A stretch of DNA of 64,000 nt, taken from NCBI GenBank assembly GCA_964564545.1, contig CAZMBP010000095.1:1-64000 (forward strand). Direction: 5' to 3'. Shown here one piece after another: positions 15,581 through 23,506 of this stretch (its first letter is position 1; each line of letters begins with the position of its first letter). The stretch comes from CAJQQY01 sp964564545 (GTDB taxonomy: Bacteria; Bacteroidota; Bacteroidia; Chitinophagales; Saprospiraceae). A program made the position numbers and the translations under genes. A model generated the notes under the pieces. It was not told the origin of the DNA, did not search any database, and worked only from the letters and a program-made list of their open reading frames with translations.

Positions 15581-16957
15581 ATGGAAAAGAAAATCAACAG
15601 AAGAAATTTTATTACAACTTCAGCTTTAGCAGGAGCTGGTTTAAGTTTACCGATAAGTGCTACGGGTGAAGCGCCTAGTTTTTTGCAAAGAAAAGATGAC
15701 CGAAAAGTAAATATTGGAGTTATTGGAGTAGGAGAGCGGGGTCGAGGTTTGACAGGTTTATTATTAAGAAGAGATGATTGCAATGTAGTGGCGTTGTGTG
15801 ATATTCATGCACCCTCTTTGCAACGAGCAAAAGATATGGTTATCAAAGCTGGACAAAAAGCACCTAAGACTTTTGGTGATGGGGAAGAGGCTTTTCATAA
15901 AATGTTAGAACTATCAGAAGTTGATGCAGTATTGATTGCAACGCCTTGGACTTGGCATGTTCCTATGGCAGTAGCTGCAATGCGAGCAGGGAAGTTTGCA
16001 GCAACAGAGGTGGCTGGTGCGACAGATATTCAAGAATGTTGGGACTTAGTAAATGCATACGAAGAAACAGGGGTGCCCTGTATGTTTATGGAAAATGTAT
16101 GTTATCGACGTGATGTGATGGCTATTTTAAATATGGTTCGGAAAGGAATGTTTGGTGAGATGATTCATCTAGAAGGTGGCTATCAGCATGATTTGCGACA
16201 TGTGAAATTTAATGATGGAAAAACACCTTATGGTTCTGGAGTTGAGTTTGGAGAAAAGGGTTTTAGTGAATCTAAGTGGCGAACGAATCATTCGGTTTAT
16301 CGAGATGGAGATTTGTACCCGACTCATGGAATTGGGCCAGTTGCTATGTACACTAATATTAATCGAGGCAATCGATTTATGCATTTGACTTCCACTTCCT
16401 CGAAGGCTAGAGGTCTTCATAATTATGTAGTTGATCATCCGAAAGGAGGAAAGGATCACCCTAATGCAAAAGTTGAATTTAAGTTAGGTGATGTTACCAC
16501 GACGGTGATTAAAACCTTTAATGGGGAGTCAATTATCTTGAGTCATGATACAAATTTGCCACGACCATATTCTTTAGGATTTAGAGTGCAAGGAACGAAA
16601 GGAATTTGGATGGCGGTCAATAAATCTTTGTACCTCGAAGGAGTAAGTCCAAATCCTCATCGATGGGAAGATGCTAAACCATATTTAGAAAAATACGATC
16701 ATCCTCTTTGGAAAAAATTTGAAAAACAAGCGGCAGGAGCAGGGCATGGAGGAATGGATTTTTTTGTTATAAATGATTTTGTAGAATCTGTAAAAAATAA
16801 AAAGAATCCTCCAATTGATGTTTATGATGCTGCCTCTTGGATGGCGATTACTTGTTTGTCTGAGCAAAGTATTGCTACTGGAAGTCAGCCGATGAATTTT
16901 CCTGATTTTACAAGAGGGAAGTGGATGAAGCGGAAGCCGGATTTTGCGATGACTTAG
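15581..16957 (+). CDS. Tat-exported Gfo/Idh/MocA-fold protein, GH109 (alpha-N-acetylgalactosaminidase-like)
   Basis: A 458-residue protein with a twin-arginine signal (RRNFI at 7-11, hydrophobic stretch to about 28), which fits export with bound NAD. Rossmann motif IGVIGVGERGRG (45-56), dinucleotide contact ATPWTWHVPMA and ATEVAGA. The segments ENVCYRRDVMAILNMVRKG, DLRHVKFNDG, DLYPTHGIGPVAMY and NRGNRFMHLTS are those of glycoside hydrolase family 109, where hydrolysis uses an NAD-dependent oxidation/elimination mechanism. Known members remove alpha-linked GalNAc from glycans. Exact substrate is unproven, since close Bacteroidota paralogs act on other sugars. Single gene, ended by a near-perfect palindrome. 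Confidence 0.85.
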   Translation: MEKKINRRNFITTSALAGAGLSLPISATGEAPSFLQRKDDRKVNIGVIGVGERGRGLTGLLLRRDDCNVVALCDIHAPSLQRAKDMVIKAGQKAPKTFGDGEEAFHKMLELSEVDAVLIATPWTWHVPMAVAAMRAGKFAATEVAGATDIQECWDLVNAYEETGVPCMFMENVCYRRDVMAILNMVRKGMFGEMIHLEGGYQHDLRHVKFNDGKTPYGSGVEFGEKGFSESKWRTNHSVYRDGDLYPTHGIGPVAMYTNINRGNRFMHLTSTSSKARGLHNYVVDHPKGGKDHPNAKVEFKLGDVTTTVIKTFNGESIILSHDTNLPRPYSLGFRVQGTKGIWMAVNKSLYLEGVSPNPHRWEDAKPYLEKYDHPLWKKFEKQAAGAGHGGMDFFVINDFVESVKNKKNPPIDVYDAASWMAITCLSEQSIATGSQPMNFPDFTRGKWMKRKPDFAMT

Positions 16958-16982
16958 TAGATCTAGATTTTAGAGAGAAGGA

Positions 16983-17016
16983 TACTCACAAGGTGACTTG
17001 AGTCACCTTGTGAGTA
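16983..17016. repeat. Palindrome TACTCACAAGGTGACT with two-base loop
   Basis: Arms 16983-16998 and 17001-17016 are perfect 16-base reverse complements. The core TCACAAGGTGA recurs as inverted pairs at 41937-42014 and 63299-63332. Here it lies between converging genes. Confidence 0.8.
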
Positions 17017-17030
17017 GTATTAAAATCAAA

Positions 17031-19370
17031 CTAGAAATTATAATCTGCTCGTAGCGTATAGCTCCTTGGTGCTTCTAATGATCCAGGACGAACCATGTAT
17101 TCTTCATTCAAAACATTTTTAGAAATAAATCCAAGCTTGAAGTTTTTGTTAAAAGAATAACTTATCCTGAAATCTAAATTTCCATATCCTTTATTATTTT
17201 TATCACGATATTCTTGCACTCCAAATAATGGAGAAAGTAGCGTTAAATCTATCGCTTCCATTCTACTATTGTAAATATATCCAGATCCAATGATGAATTT
17301 TTTATAGCGAAATTCAAGATCAAATTTTAAGGAATGTTTGCTTCTATATTTTAGAACATTGGAATTAGAACTTGATTCGGTAGCGATAGTCGTATCTTTA
17401 TATATTGGGTCTATGTATGTATAACCTGCTAATAGATAAGTAGTTACGTTCCCAATTTTTCCAAATCCATTTATACTTAATTCTGTACCAATGATTCGGG
17501 TATCTCCAACATTTTTGGATTGAAAAGCAAAGAAACCTAAAGGTGCTGATTGAAATTCCATCATATCTTGATACTCTGACCAAAAAGCTGCAACATCAAA
17601 ATATCCATTGAAGTTGGAAATTTTGAAACCTTGTTTTATCCCAATTTCAGAGGACCAACCTGTTTCAGATTTCAAACTAGGGTTTGGAAAAATATTTAAA
17701 CCACCTGCATTAGTAAAAATAAATTGTTCTGCAATGGTTGGGTAGCGGTAACCTTGTCCCCAAGACCCACGCAAAAAGGTGGCTTCTCCTAATTGATAAT
17801 TTGCACCGATTCGGAAGACTGGTTTTCCCTCAGAAATTCTTCCATCAGGAATGGTGTCTGTAAAGTTTCCTGCAATTACGACTTCAGGACTTTTGGTAAT
17901 ATTTTGTTCATATCTAGCTCCAAATGAAATATTTAGCTTATCAAAAAATTTCTTTTCAAGTTGAAGGTAGGTTGCAAAATTTTGACTTCGATAAGTAGTA
18001 TCTCCATATAACTCTGCATCTACAAAAACTGAGTTGGAAACAACACCAGCTGACATTACTAAATTATGTTCCTCCCATTTTTTCTGAAATTGATATTCGC
18101 TGTAGAAAAGTTTTGAAGTGTTAGATCGATTATCATTATTGTTATTATTCACATTATAAAATCTACCTGTCAATCTATGTCTATTTCCTGAGTTGTCAAA
18201 ATAATTTATAAATGGATCAATAGTATATCGAAATCTCTTAGATGAATTGATGGCACCTCCTAATTTTGAAGGCCGATAAGCTCCTTCGTTTCCATTATCC
18301 CAAAGAAAGAAACTTGCACTTTCACCAGGATTGAAATTCGAGTTAAAACCAACTGTCAAATCATCACTTATTCGATAACGAGTTCCCAATGAAATACGTC
18401 CATACCTAGAAAATGTGGTTTGTCTAAAATTGGCACGATCTAAATAATTACCTCCTAAAACTAAATCAAATTTGTTAAAGTTTTGCCGATGTGCAAAATT
18501 AAAACCGAACTCATATGGTTGATCGGAAATTTTATTAGACTGTTTACTATACGTAGAATCTTCCAAATTGAACTGAATGCTGTCCCACCAAATCTTTGAA
18601 ATATCTTTAGGGTCTCCATAACTAGTATAAAAAGCAGAAAACTTAGTTACTGGTTTTGAAGTAGCATAGGCAGTTCGCACATTGATGATTCCATTGAGAG
18701 CAGATGAACCATATAAGGCTGAAGCAGCTCCTTTGACCACCTCTATCTGAGCAACATTTTCAACAGGAATATCATCCCATTGTGCTAATCCAGCATCAGC
18801 TTGCAGAGCAGGAATGTTATCTACTAATAACAACACTCTACTACCTGCACCATAAGACCAACCTGAACCACCTCTAATATTAGGTTGATCAGAGACCATT
18901 GTTACCCCTGGAATTTTCCCCAACAATTCATCTACAGATGTACTGTTAGTGTTTTCTAATAATCGAGGTTTTAGTACTTCAATTGAGATGGTAGTTTCAG
19001 CTAGCGGTTTTTCATATTTACCACTAGTGACAGTGGCAGTTTGAAGTAGATTAGTTTCTATTCCTAAATCAATATTTAAGACAAGTGTTTCACCTTCAGT
19101 CAGGTTAACTTCTTTAATTATTGTTTTATATCCGACATAACTAAATGAGATCTTATGATTTCCTGCGGATAATTTAAGCTCATAATTTCCATCTATGTCA
19201 GATGTAACACCATTTCCATTTTGATCAGAAATGGTAGCGGAGATAAGAGGCTCATTTAGTTCTTTATCCATAATAAGACCTTTGACAGTAGCCATCTGTG
19301 CAAAGACGTTAAAGGCAAAGAAAATGAATAAAGTGCTGATTGTCAGCGATTTGTATAGGTTAGAATGCAT
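17031..19370 (-). CDS. TonB-dependent outer-membrane receptor with carboxypeptidase-regulatory-like N-domain
   Basis: A 779-residue receptor. Signal peptide 1-24 (ending VFAQ), then a carboxypeptidase-D regulatory-like beta domain (about 27-112: VKGLIMDKELNEPLISATIS ... SFSYVGYKT) usual in Bacteroidota receptors, then the plug (about 130-235: TSVDELLGKIPGVTM, NIRGGSGW, VLLLVDNIPA, IEVVKGAASALYGSSALNGIINV) and a 22-strand-type barrel ending in YTLRADYNF. These proteins take up siderophores, vitamin B12, metals or glycans with TonB energy. No SusD partner is adjacent, so it is more like a siderophore/cofactor-type receptor than a glycan PUL receptor. No riboswitch was seen upstream. Substrate unknown. 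Confidence 0.9.
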   Translation of the reverse strand: MHSNLYKSLTISTLFIFFAFNVFAQMATVKGLIMDKELNEPLISATISDQNGNGVTSDIDGNYELKLSAGNHKISFSYVGYKTIIKEVNLTEGETLVLNIDLGIETNLLQTATVTSGKYEKPLAETTISIEVLKPRLLENTNSTSVDELLGKIPGVTMVSDQPNIRGGSGWSYGAGSRVLLLVDNIPALQADAGLAQWDDIPVENVAQIEVVKGAASALYGSSALNGIINVRTAYATSKPVTKFSAFYTSYGDPKDISKIWWDSIQFNLEDSTYSKQSNKISDQPYEFGFNFAHRQNFNKFDLVLGGNYLDRANFRQTTFSRYGRISLGTRYRISDDLTVGFNSNFNPGESASFFLWDNGNEGAYRPSKLGGAINSSKRFRYTIDPFINYFDNSGNRHRLTGRFYNVNNNNNDNRSNTSKLFYSEYQFQKKWEEHNLVMSAGVVSNSVFVDAELYGDTTYRSQNFATYLQLEKKFFDKLNISFGARYEQNITKSPEVVIAGNFTDTIPDGRISEGKPVFRIGANYQLGEATFLRGSWGQGYRYPTIAEQFIFTNAGGLNIFPNPSLKSETGWSSEIGIKQGFKISNFNGYFDVAAFWSEYQDMMEFQSAPLGFFAFQSKNVGDTRIIGTELSINGFGKIGNVTTYLLAGYTYIDPIYKDTTIATESSSNSNVLKYRSKHSLKFDLEFRYKKFIIGSGYIYNSRMEAIDLTLLSPLFGVQEYRDKNNKGYGNLDFRISYSFNKNFKLGFISKNVLNEEYMVRPGSLEAPRSYTLRADYNF

Positions 19371-19726
19371 GTTGTGAAAGATTTGAAAAATTAAAAATTA
19401 GATAAACGGATGTTCATGCTATAGGGTAGGACTTAGGTAATTTGATAACAAATGTATAAGAAAAAATGAATTGTGAAATGATTTTCGAGAAAAAAAATAT
19501 CAATAATATTTACCTAAACCTATTTTTTTTTAAATAAATTGTCAAAACACATCATAAAATTTTCTAACTTTACGTTACTTAATTTAGAAATACCTACCTA
19601 ACTTTACCCAATATGTTTTATTGGGAAATCCAAAAAAAATTATCATCTCATAGATATATCTCCGAAGTCAATTGGAGAATATATTTATAGTTATTTCAAT
19701 TATTTAAAAATCTTTAAACTTTTCGC
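19371..19726. other. 356-bp divergent promoter region
   Basis: No gene seen. It separates the TonB receptor (minus) from a T9SS cargo gene (plus). On the plus strand CTAACTTTAC occurs twice (19564-19573 and 19598-19607), each resembling the TAnnTTTG -7 box with one mismatch; a TTG at 19539-19541 is 23 bases before the first, slightly long. No riboswitch fold was recognised. Confidence 0.4.
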
Positions 19727-20554
19727 ATGAAAAAATTATTACTACTTAGTTTCTTTTCATTCTTTTTAATGACTTCTACTAGTGCTCAATCAGGTGGTTG
19801 TACACCTGATATATTATATCAGGATTCTACTTTTGGAGTTTATCCTGCACCTTGGAATATGGATACTAATCCTGATGGAGGAATAACAACTGAAGCATGT
19901 TTAAATTCTCCATACTATTTTACTTGGACAGTAAAGATTCCTGAAACGATTACCATTGGAGGATTTGCTTTTCCAATTGATTCTATCGAAGTTGAACAAA
20001 CTGGGGCAATTTTAAATTTACCTCCAGGAATGGATTATAGTTTTAATCCAGAAGTAGGTATTTTTAAGCCAGCAGATTCATTGGCATGTATTACTATTTT
20101 TGGATCTCCTACTATGGAAGGGACTTTTGATTTAAAAATTGTATTGAAAATTTATAGCCCACTTTCACCTACTGGTCCTCAGACAATAACATTACCTGAC
20201 CCTACTTTTCCAGAAACTGATGGAAATTATTTTTTAAATGTATTACCAGAGGGATCTCCAGATTGCTTTATTGTTGCATCGGATGATCTTTTAGCCGAAT
20301 CATTTTCTATCAGAAATTTACCAAATCCATTTAGTGATTATACTAATATTGAAATTGTAGCAGAACGATCAGAGGAATTAATTTTTAGAGTTTTTGATTT
20401 AGTTGGAAATGAAATTCATAGAGAGTTGATTTCTGTAACTCAAGGAATTAATAATCATGAATTTGATGGTGGTCGATTGGCTAATGGAATTTACATGTAC
20501 ACGATTGAAAAAGATGGAGCTTTAGTTTCAGAGAAAATGATTATCAATAGATAA
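19727..20554 (+). CDS. T9SS cargo protein with type A sorting domain and Ig-like module
   Basis: A 275-residue secreted protein: signal peptide 1-20 (ending TSAQ), a middle part with an Ig-like/He_PIG-type signature (LNLPPGMDYSF ... CITIFGSPTMEGTFDLKIVL), and a C-terminal type A T9SS sorting domain (about 200-275: NLPNPFSDYTNIEI, ANGIYMYTIE, SEKMIINR). T9SS moves it across the outer membrane, where the sorting domain is usually removed and the protein anchored or released. No enzyme motif. It is clearly related to the next gene in its middle part, so the pair is a tandem of paralogs. Start chosen at the signal peptide. Confidence 0.8.
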   Translation: MKKLLLLSFFSFFLMTSTSAQSGGCTPDILYQDSTFGVYPAPWNMDTNPDGGITTEACLNSPYYFTWTVKIPETITIGGFAFPIDSIEVEQTGAILNLPPGMDYSFNPEVGIFKPADSLACITIFGSPTMEGTFDLKIVLKIYSPLSPTGPQTITLPDPTFPETDGNYFLNVLPEGSPDCFIVASDDLLAESFSIRNLPNPFSDYTNIEIVAERSEELIFRVFDLVGNEIHRELISVTQGINNHEFDGGRLANGIYMYTIEKDGALVSEKMIINR

Positions 20555-20563
20555 GAAATAGAT

Positions 20564-20612
20564 GTCAGTTGTCAGGTTGATCGAGACTAAAGCGATCAAC
20601 TTGACAACTGAC
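20564..20612. repeat. Hairpin-forming inverted repeat between tandem T9SS cargo genes
   Basis: Arms 20564-20583 and 20593-20612 (GTCAGTTGTCAGGTTGATCG and complement) pair over 20 bases with one mismatch and a 9-base loop. No T-run follows, so it may act as processing site or be a repeat family member. Confidence 0.7.
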
Positions 20613-20684
20613 TCCTCATAGAAAAAAACCTAGCAACTTACCTTCCCTAATTTTTATTTTTTTAATAAATAAAAACCGTTTTAT

Positions 20685-22505
20685 ATGTTGCATAAAATTA
20701 CACTTCGATATTTATTCCTATCACTTCTTTTTATTTTATTTTCTTCTAATATATCACAAAGCCAATGTCCAGGTTGTCAAATAAATCTTCCGAATGATTT
20801 GGTTGAGGATACGATATATTTAGATCCAGTTCCAAGTGGTACTTTAGGTATGGCTTATTCTGAAGATGTTGGTTTCAGATTGCCAAAAACTACAACACCA
20901 GTTGCAGCTACTGATTCGACGATACAAGGAGGAATTACTTTGGATGAAATCAAAATTCTTTATATTTCAAACTTACCTCCAGGATTACAATGGGAAACAA
21001 ATGAGGATGTCTATTTTCCAGATGATGAAACGGATGGCTGTGTCAAACTTTGTGGTACACCATTGTTGACTGGGACTTATATTCTAGATATCGTTTTAGA
21101 AGTAAAGGTTGCTTTTTTAACCCAAGAATCTACTTTCCAAAGGACTATTGAAATACTTCCAAATACCACAGTAAATGATGGTTTTACTATGACGAATAGT
21201 TCGGGTTGTGGAGAATTAACAGTATCCTTTCAAAATAATGTTCCTTCCAATGGGAATGATGGATATTCGTACTCATGGAATTTTGGAAATGGAAATACTA
21301 GTTTAGACGAAAATCCATCTGATCAGACTTACTCAACTCCAGGGACTTATCCAGTTGAATATCAAGCAGTTATAGATACGTCCGGTTATGTGCTTACAAA
21401 AATCAGGGTGATTGAATCTGATTGTGCTGATATTTTTGGAGGAGCTCCTGATATTTATTTGGATATCTATGATCCTAACAATAATTTAATAATAACAACA
21501 CCTTCCATTGATAATACTGACCCTCCAGTAGAATTTAATTTTAATATAGCATTGGATGATGGGAATTATACTTTGGTTGTCAAAGATGAAGATGGAGGGC
21601 TAGGAGGTACAGATGATGAATGTGACTTTTATTCCTTTAATAAATTGTCAGATGGAATTTTAATTAATGGAAGTTCTTCTGTTGAATTGACTATTCTACA
21701 TCCTGTGGATACTATCAAAACTACCGATTCAGTTTATTTGTATCCTGTACCTGATCAACCTGAATTGAGTTACGAGATTCCATTGACATGGTGTGAAGGT
21801 GAAACGGTTTTTTTCAATTCATCTTATTCCTCTGGTAATCAATGGATGTTAAATGGTGCCCCAATCAATGGAGCAACTGAGTCTTTTTATCAAGCTCTTG
21901 AAACTGGTTTTTACTCAGTAGTTTATACTAATGAGTTTGGGTGTTTTTCAGAATCGGAAGTAGTTCAAATTATATTAAATGCTTTGCCGATTGCACCAGT
22001 TTTTAATGATATTAATAATAATCTTGGATTGGTCAATTCAAGTGATTTGCCAGCAGATTATTCATTACAATGGTATTATGAAAATACAATTCTACCTGGT
22101 GAAACCGAACCAATTTATTGTATGGATCAAACTGGAAATTATACTTTAGAAATAATTGATAATGCAACTGGATGTTCAAATACCTATTCTAGCGATGAAA
22201 TTTTTAATCCTGAGTATAATTGTGGTGCCTTAGGAATTGAAGATTTAAGTCAAGGTAGTTTGAAGATTTACCCAAATCCATTTAGAGACAATATTCAGGT
22301 ACAGTTTTCATTAAATGAAAATTCTGATTTCAAAATAAATGTAATTGACTTGTTAGGAAGGAGAGTGGAGTTAGATTCGAGAATAGGATTTGGTGGAGAA
22401 TTTTCTCAATCGTATTCTTTTGCAGATTGGAATCCAGGAGTTTATTTATTAGAAATTGATTTTGGTGATGATCGAATTTATCAAAAAATAGTTTTGCAGA
22501 AATAA
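20685..22505 (+). CDS. T9SS cargo protein with PKD-like domain and type A sorting domain
   Basis: A 606-residue secreted protein. Signal peptide 1-27 (ending SQSQ), then an Ig-like module shared with the upstream gene (ISNLPPGLQWETN ... KLCGTPLLTGTYILDIVLEV, about 85-145), a PKD-like domain (YSYSWNFGNGNTSLDENPSD ... STPGTYPVEY, about 185-225), a further beta region with acidic, possibly calcium-binding stretches (KDEDGGLGGTDDECDFY), a second Ig-like part and a type A sorting domain (LKIYPNPFRDNIQVQF ... GVYLLEIDF ... KIVLQK). Likely adhesin or surface matrix protein. It follows its paralog by 130 bases with a hairpin in between. Confidence 0.8.
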   Translation: MLHKITLRYLFLSLLFILFSSNISQSQCPGCQINLPNDLVEDTIYLDPVPSGTLGMAYSEDVGFRLPKTTTPVAATDSTIQGGITLDEIKILYISNLPPGLQWETNEDVYFPDDETDGCVKLCGTPLLTGTYILDIVLEVKVAFLTQESTFQRTIEILPNTTVNDGFTMTNSSGCGELTVSFQNNVPSNGNDGYSYSWNFGNGNTSLDENPSDQTYSTPGTYPVEYQAVIDTSGYVLTKIRVIESDCADIFGGAPDIYLDIYDPNNNLIITTPSIDNTDPPVEFNFNIALDDGNYTLVVKDEDGGLGGTDDECDFYSFNKLSDGILINGSSSVELTILHPVDTIKTTDSVYLYPVPDQPELSYEIPLTWCEGETVFFNSSYSSGNQWMLNGAPINGATESFYQALETGFYSVVYTNEFGCFSESEVVQIILNALPIAPVFNDINNNLGLVNSSDLPADYSLQWYYENTILPGETEPIYCMDQTGNYTLEIIDNATGCSNTYSSDEIFNPEYNCGALGIEDLSQGSLKIYPNPFRDNIQVQFSLNENSDFKINVIDLLGRRVELDSRIGFGGEFSQSYSFADWNPGVYLLEIDFGDDRIYQKIVLQK

Positions 22506-22540
22506 AGAGAATTTTAAATTAAATTTCAACAAAACAGATT

Positions 22541-22576
22541 TCCCGAACTGTCGAAAAGATGGTTCGGGATTTTTTT
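22541..22576 (+). terminator. Rho-independent terminator
   Basis: Stem TCCCGAAC / GTTCGGGA with an 11-base loop and seven T residues, 36 bases after the T9SS cargo gene. Confidence 0.85.
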
Positions 22577-22778
22577 GGAAAAAAAGGAAGGAAACTATTT
22601 TACGCGAAGTGAGATAAGCATTCATAATTAAGACTTTACACAACCTTTGCCCCCTTTGTGTAACACTAATTCGAAAACCGTTTCTACTGTTTTTTTAGGA
22701 TCAAAAAGATAAACTAAATATACTGGCATATGATTTGTTTTTGTTAAGTGTTATCCCTATTCCTATCGAATTTATCAC

Positions 22779-23414
22779 ATGATGAAACAATCTATCCTAA
22801 TCCTCTATAATTTTAAAGTACACCGAATAATCTTTTTTTGTTTTTTGGTGATATTAAGCATTGGAGCTATGCTTTTATTTCCTAGCTTTTCAAATTCAAA
22901 ATTAACTTCTAGTTCGTTGATTTTACCCTTTTCAAAATCTACCTCTTTTGAGCCTACAGCGATTAATTGTCAAATCAATAATACTATTCTAAATAATTTT
23001 ATAGCGACGGAGGCAAACCTTTTCACGATGGAACAAGCTGAAGGTGTTTTTGCTAAAGTCTTGAATATGAGTTTGGAAGATGATGAAGGCAATTTATTTG
23101 CCTTGAGTTTAACAGATTTGGAAAATGCAAAAATGGATTCATGTCTTACTGTTAATTCATTCTATGGAATGGAGCATCAAAAAAGCGATGATAATTTTTC
23201 CCATGATATTGGTACTACTGTTTTTTCAAATAATAGTAGTTTGGTTTTTGAAGATAAAGATGGAAAATCGACCATCAGTAGGAATGGTTGGATAAAAATA
23301 AATCGATGTGAGATGGGGATTGTTTCAGGAAATTTTCTCTTTGTAATTGAAGAAGAAAAATCAAGTAAATCTATTGAAGGAGAATTTGTAAATATATTGT
23401 TAGAGATGGAGTAA
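22779..23414 (+). CDS. Membrane-anchored or exported protein of unknown function
   Basis: A 211-residue protein with one N-terminal hydrophobic segment (about 19-38: IFFCFLVILSIGAMLLF), which is an uncleaved anchor or signal peptide. The mature part is a beta-rich domain with the C-terminal pattern INRCEMGIVSGNFLFVIEEE ... SIEGEFVNILLEM. This (Cys, then vSGtFsF, then i.eGeF.n) resembles the lipocalin-like DUF6252 proteins common in Bacteroidota, but the match is weak. No catalytic motif. Single gene facing an OmpA operon. Function unknown. Confidence 0.5.
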   Translation: MMKQSILILYNFKVHRIIFFCFLVILSIGAMLLFPSFSNSKLTSSSLILPFSKSTSFEPTAINCQINNTILNNFIATEANLFTMEQAEGVFAKVLNMSLEDDEGNLFALSLTDLENAKMDSCLTVNSFYGMEHQKSDDNFSHDIGTTVFSNNSSLVFEDKDGKSTISRNGWIKINRCEMGIVSGNFLFVIEEEKSSKSIEGEFVNILLEME

Positions 23415-23430
23415 GATGAAAAACTTATCA

Positions 23431-23476
23431 AAAAAAATCCCGATATATTCAAAAAGAAATATCGGGATTTTTTTTT
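23431..23476. terminator. Bidirectional terminator
   Basis: Stem AAAAATCCCGATAT / ATATCGGGATTTTT with a 12-base loop, between converging genes, with A-run left and T-run right. Confidence 0.85.
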
Positions 23477-23506
23477 ACATTGATGTTTATTAAGCTTTCA
23501 GACTGC

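Noticed and set aside
19371..19500. Cobalamin or other riboswitch upstream of the TonB receptor
   Set aside because: The leader is AT-rich and lacks the B12-box and other conserved riboswitch elements.
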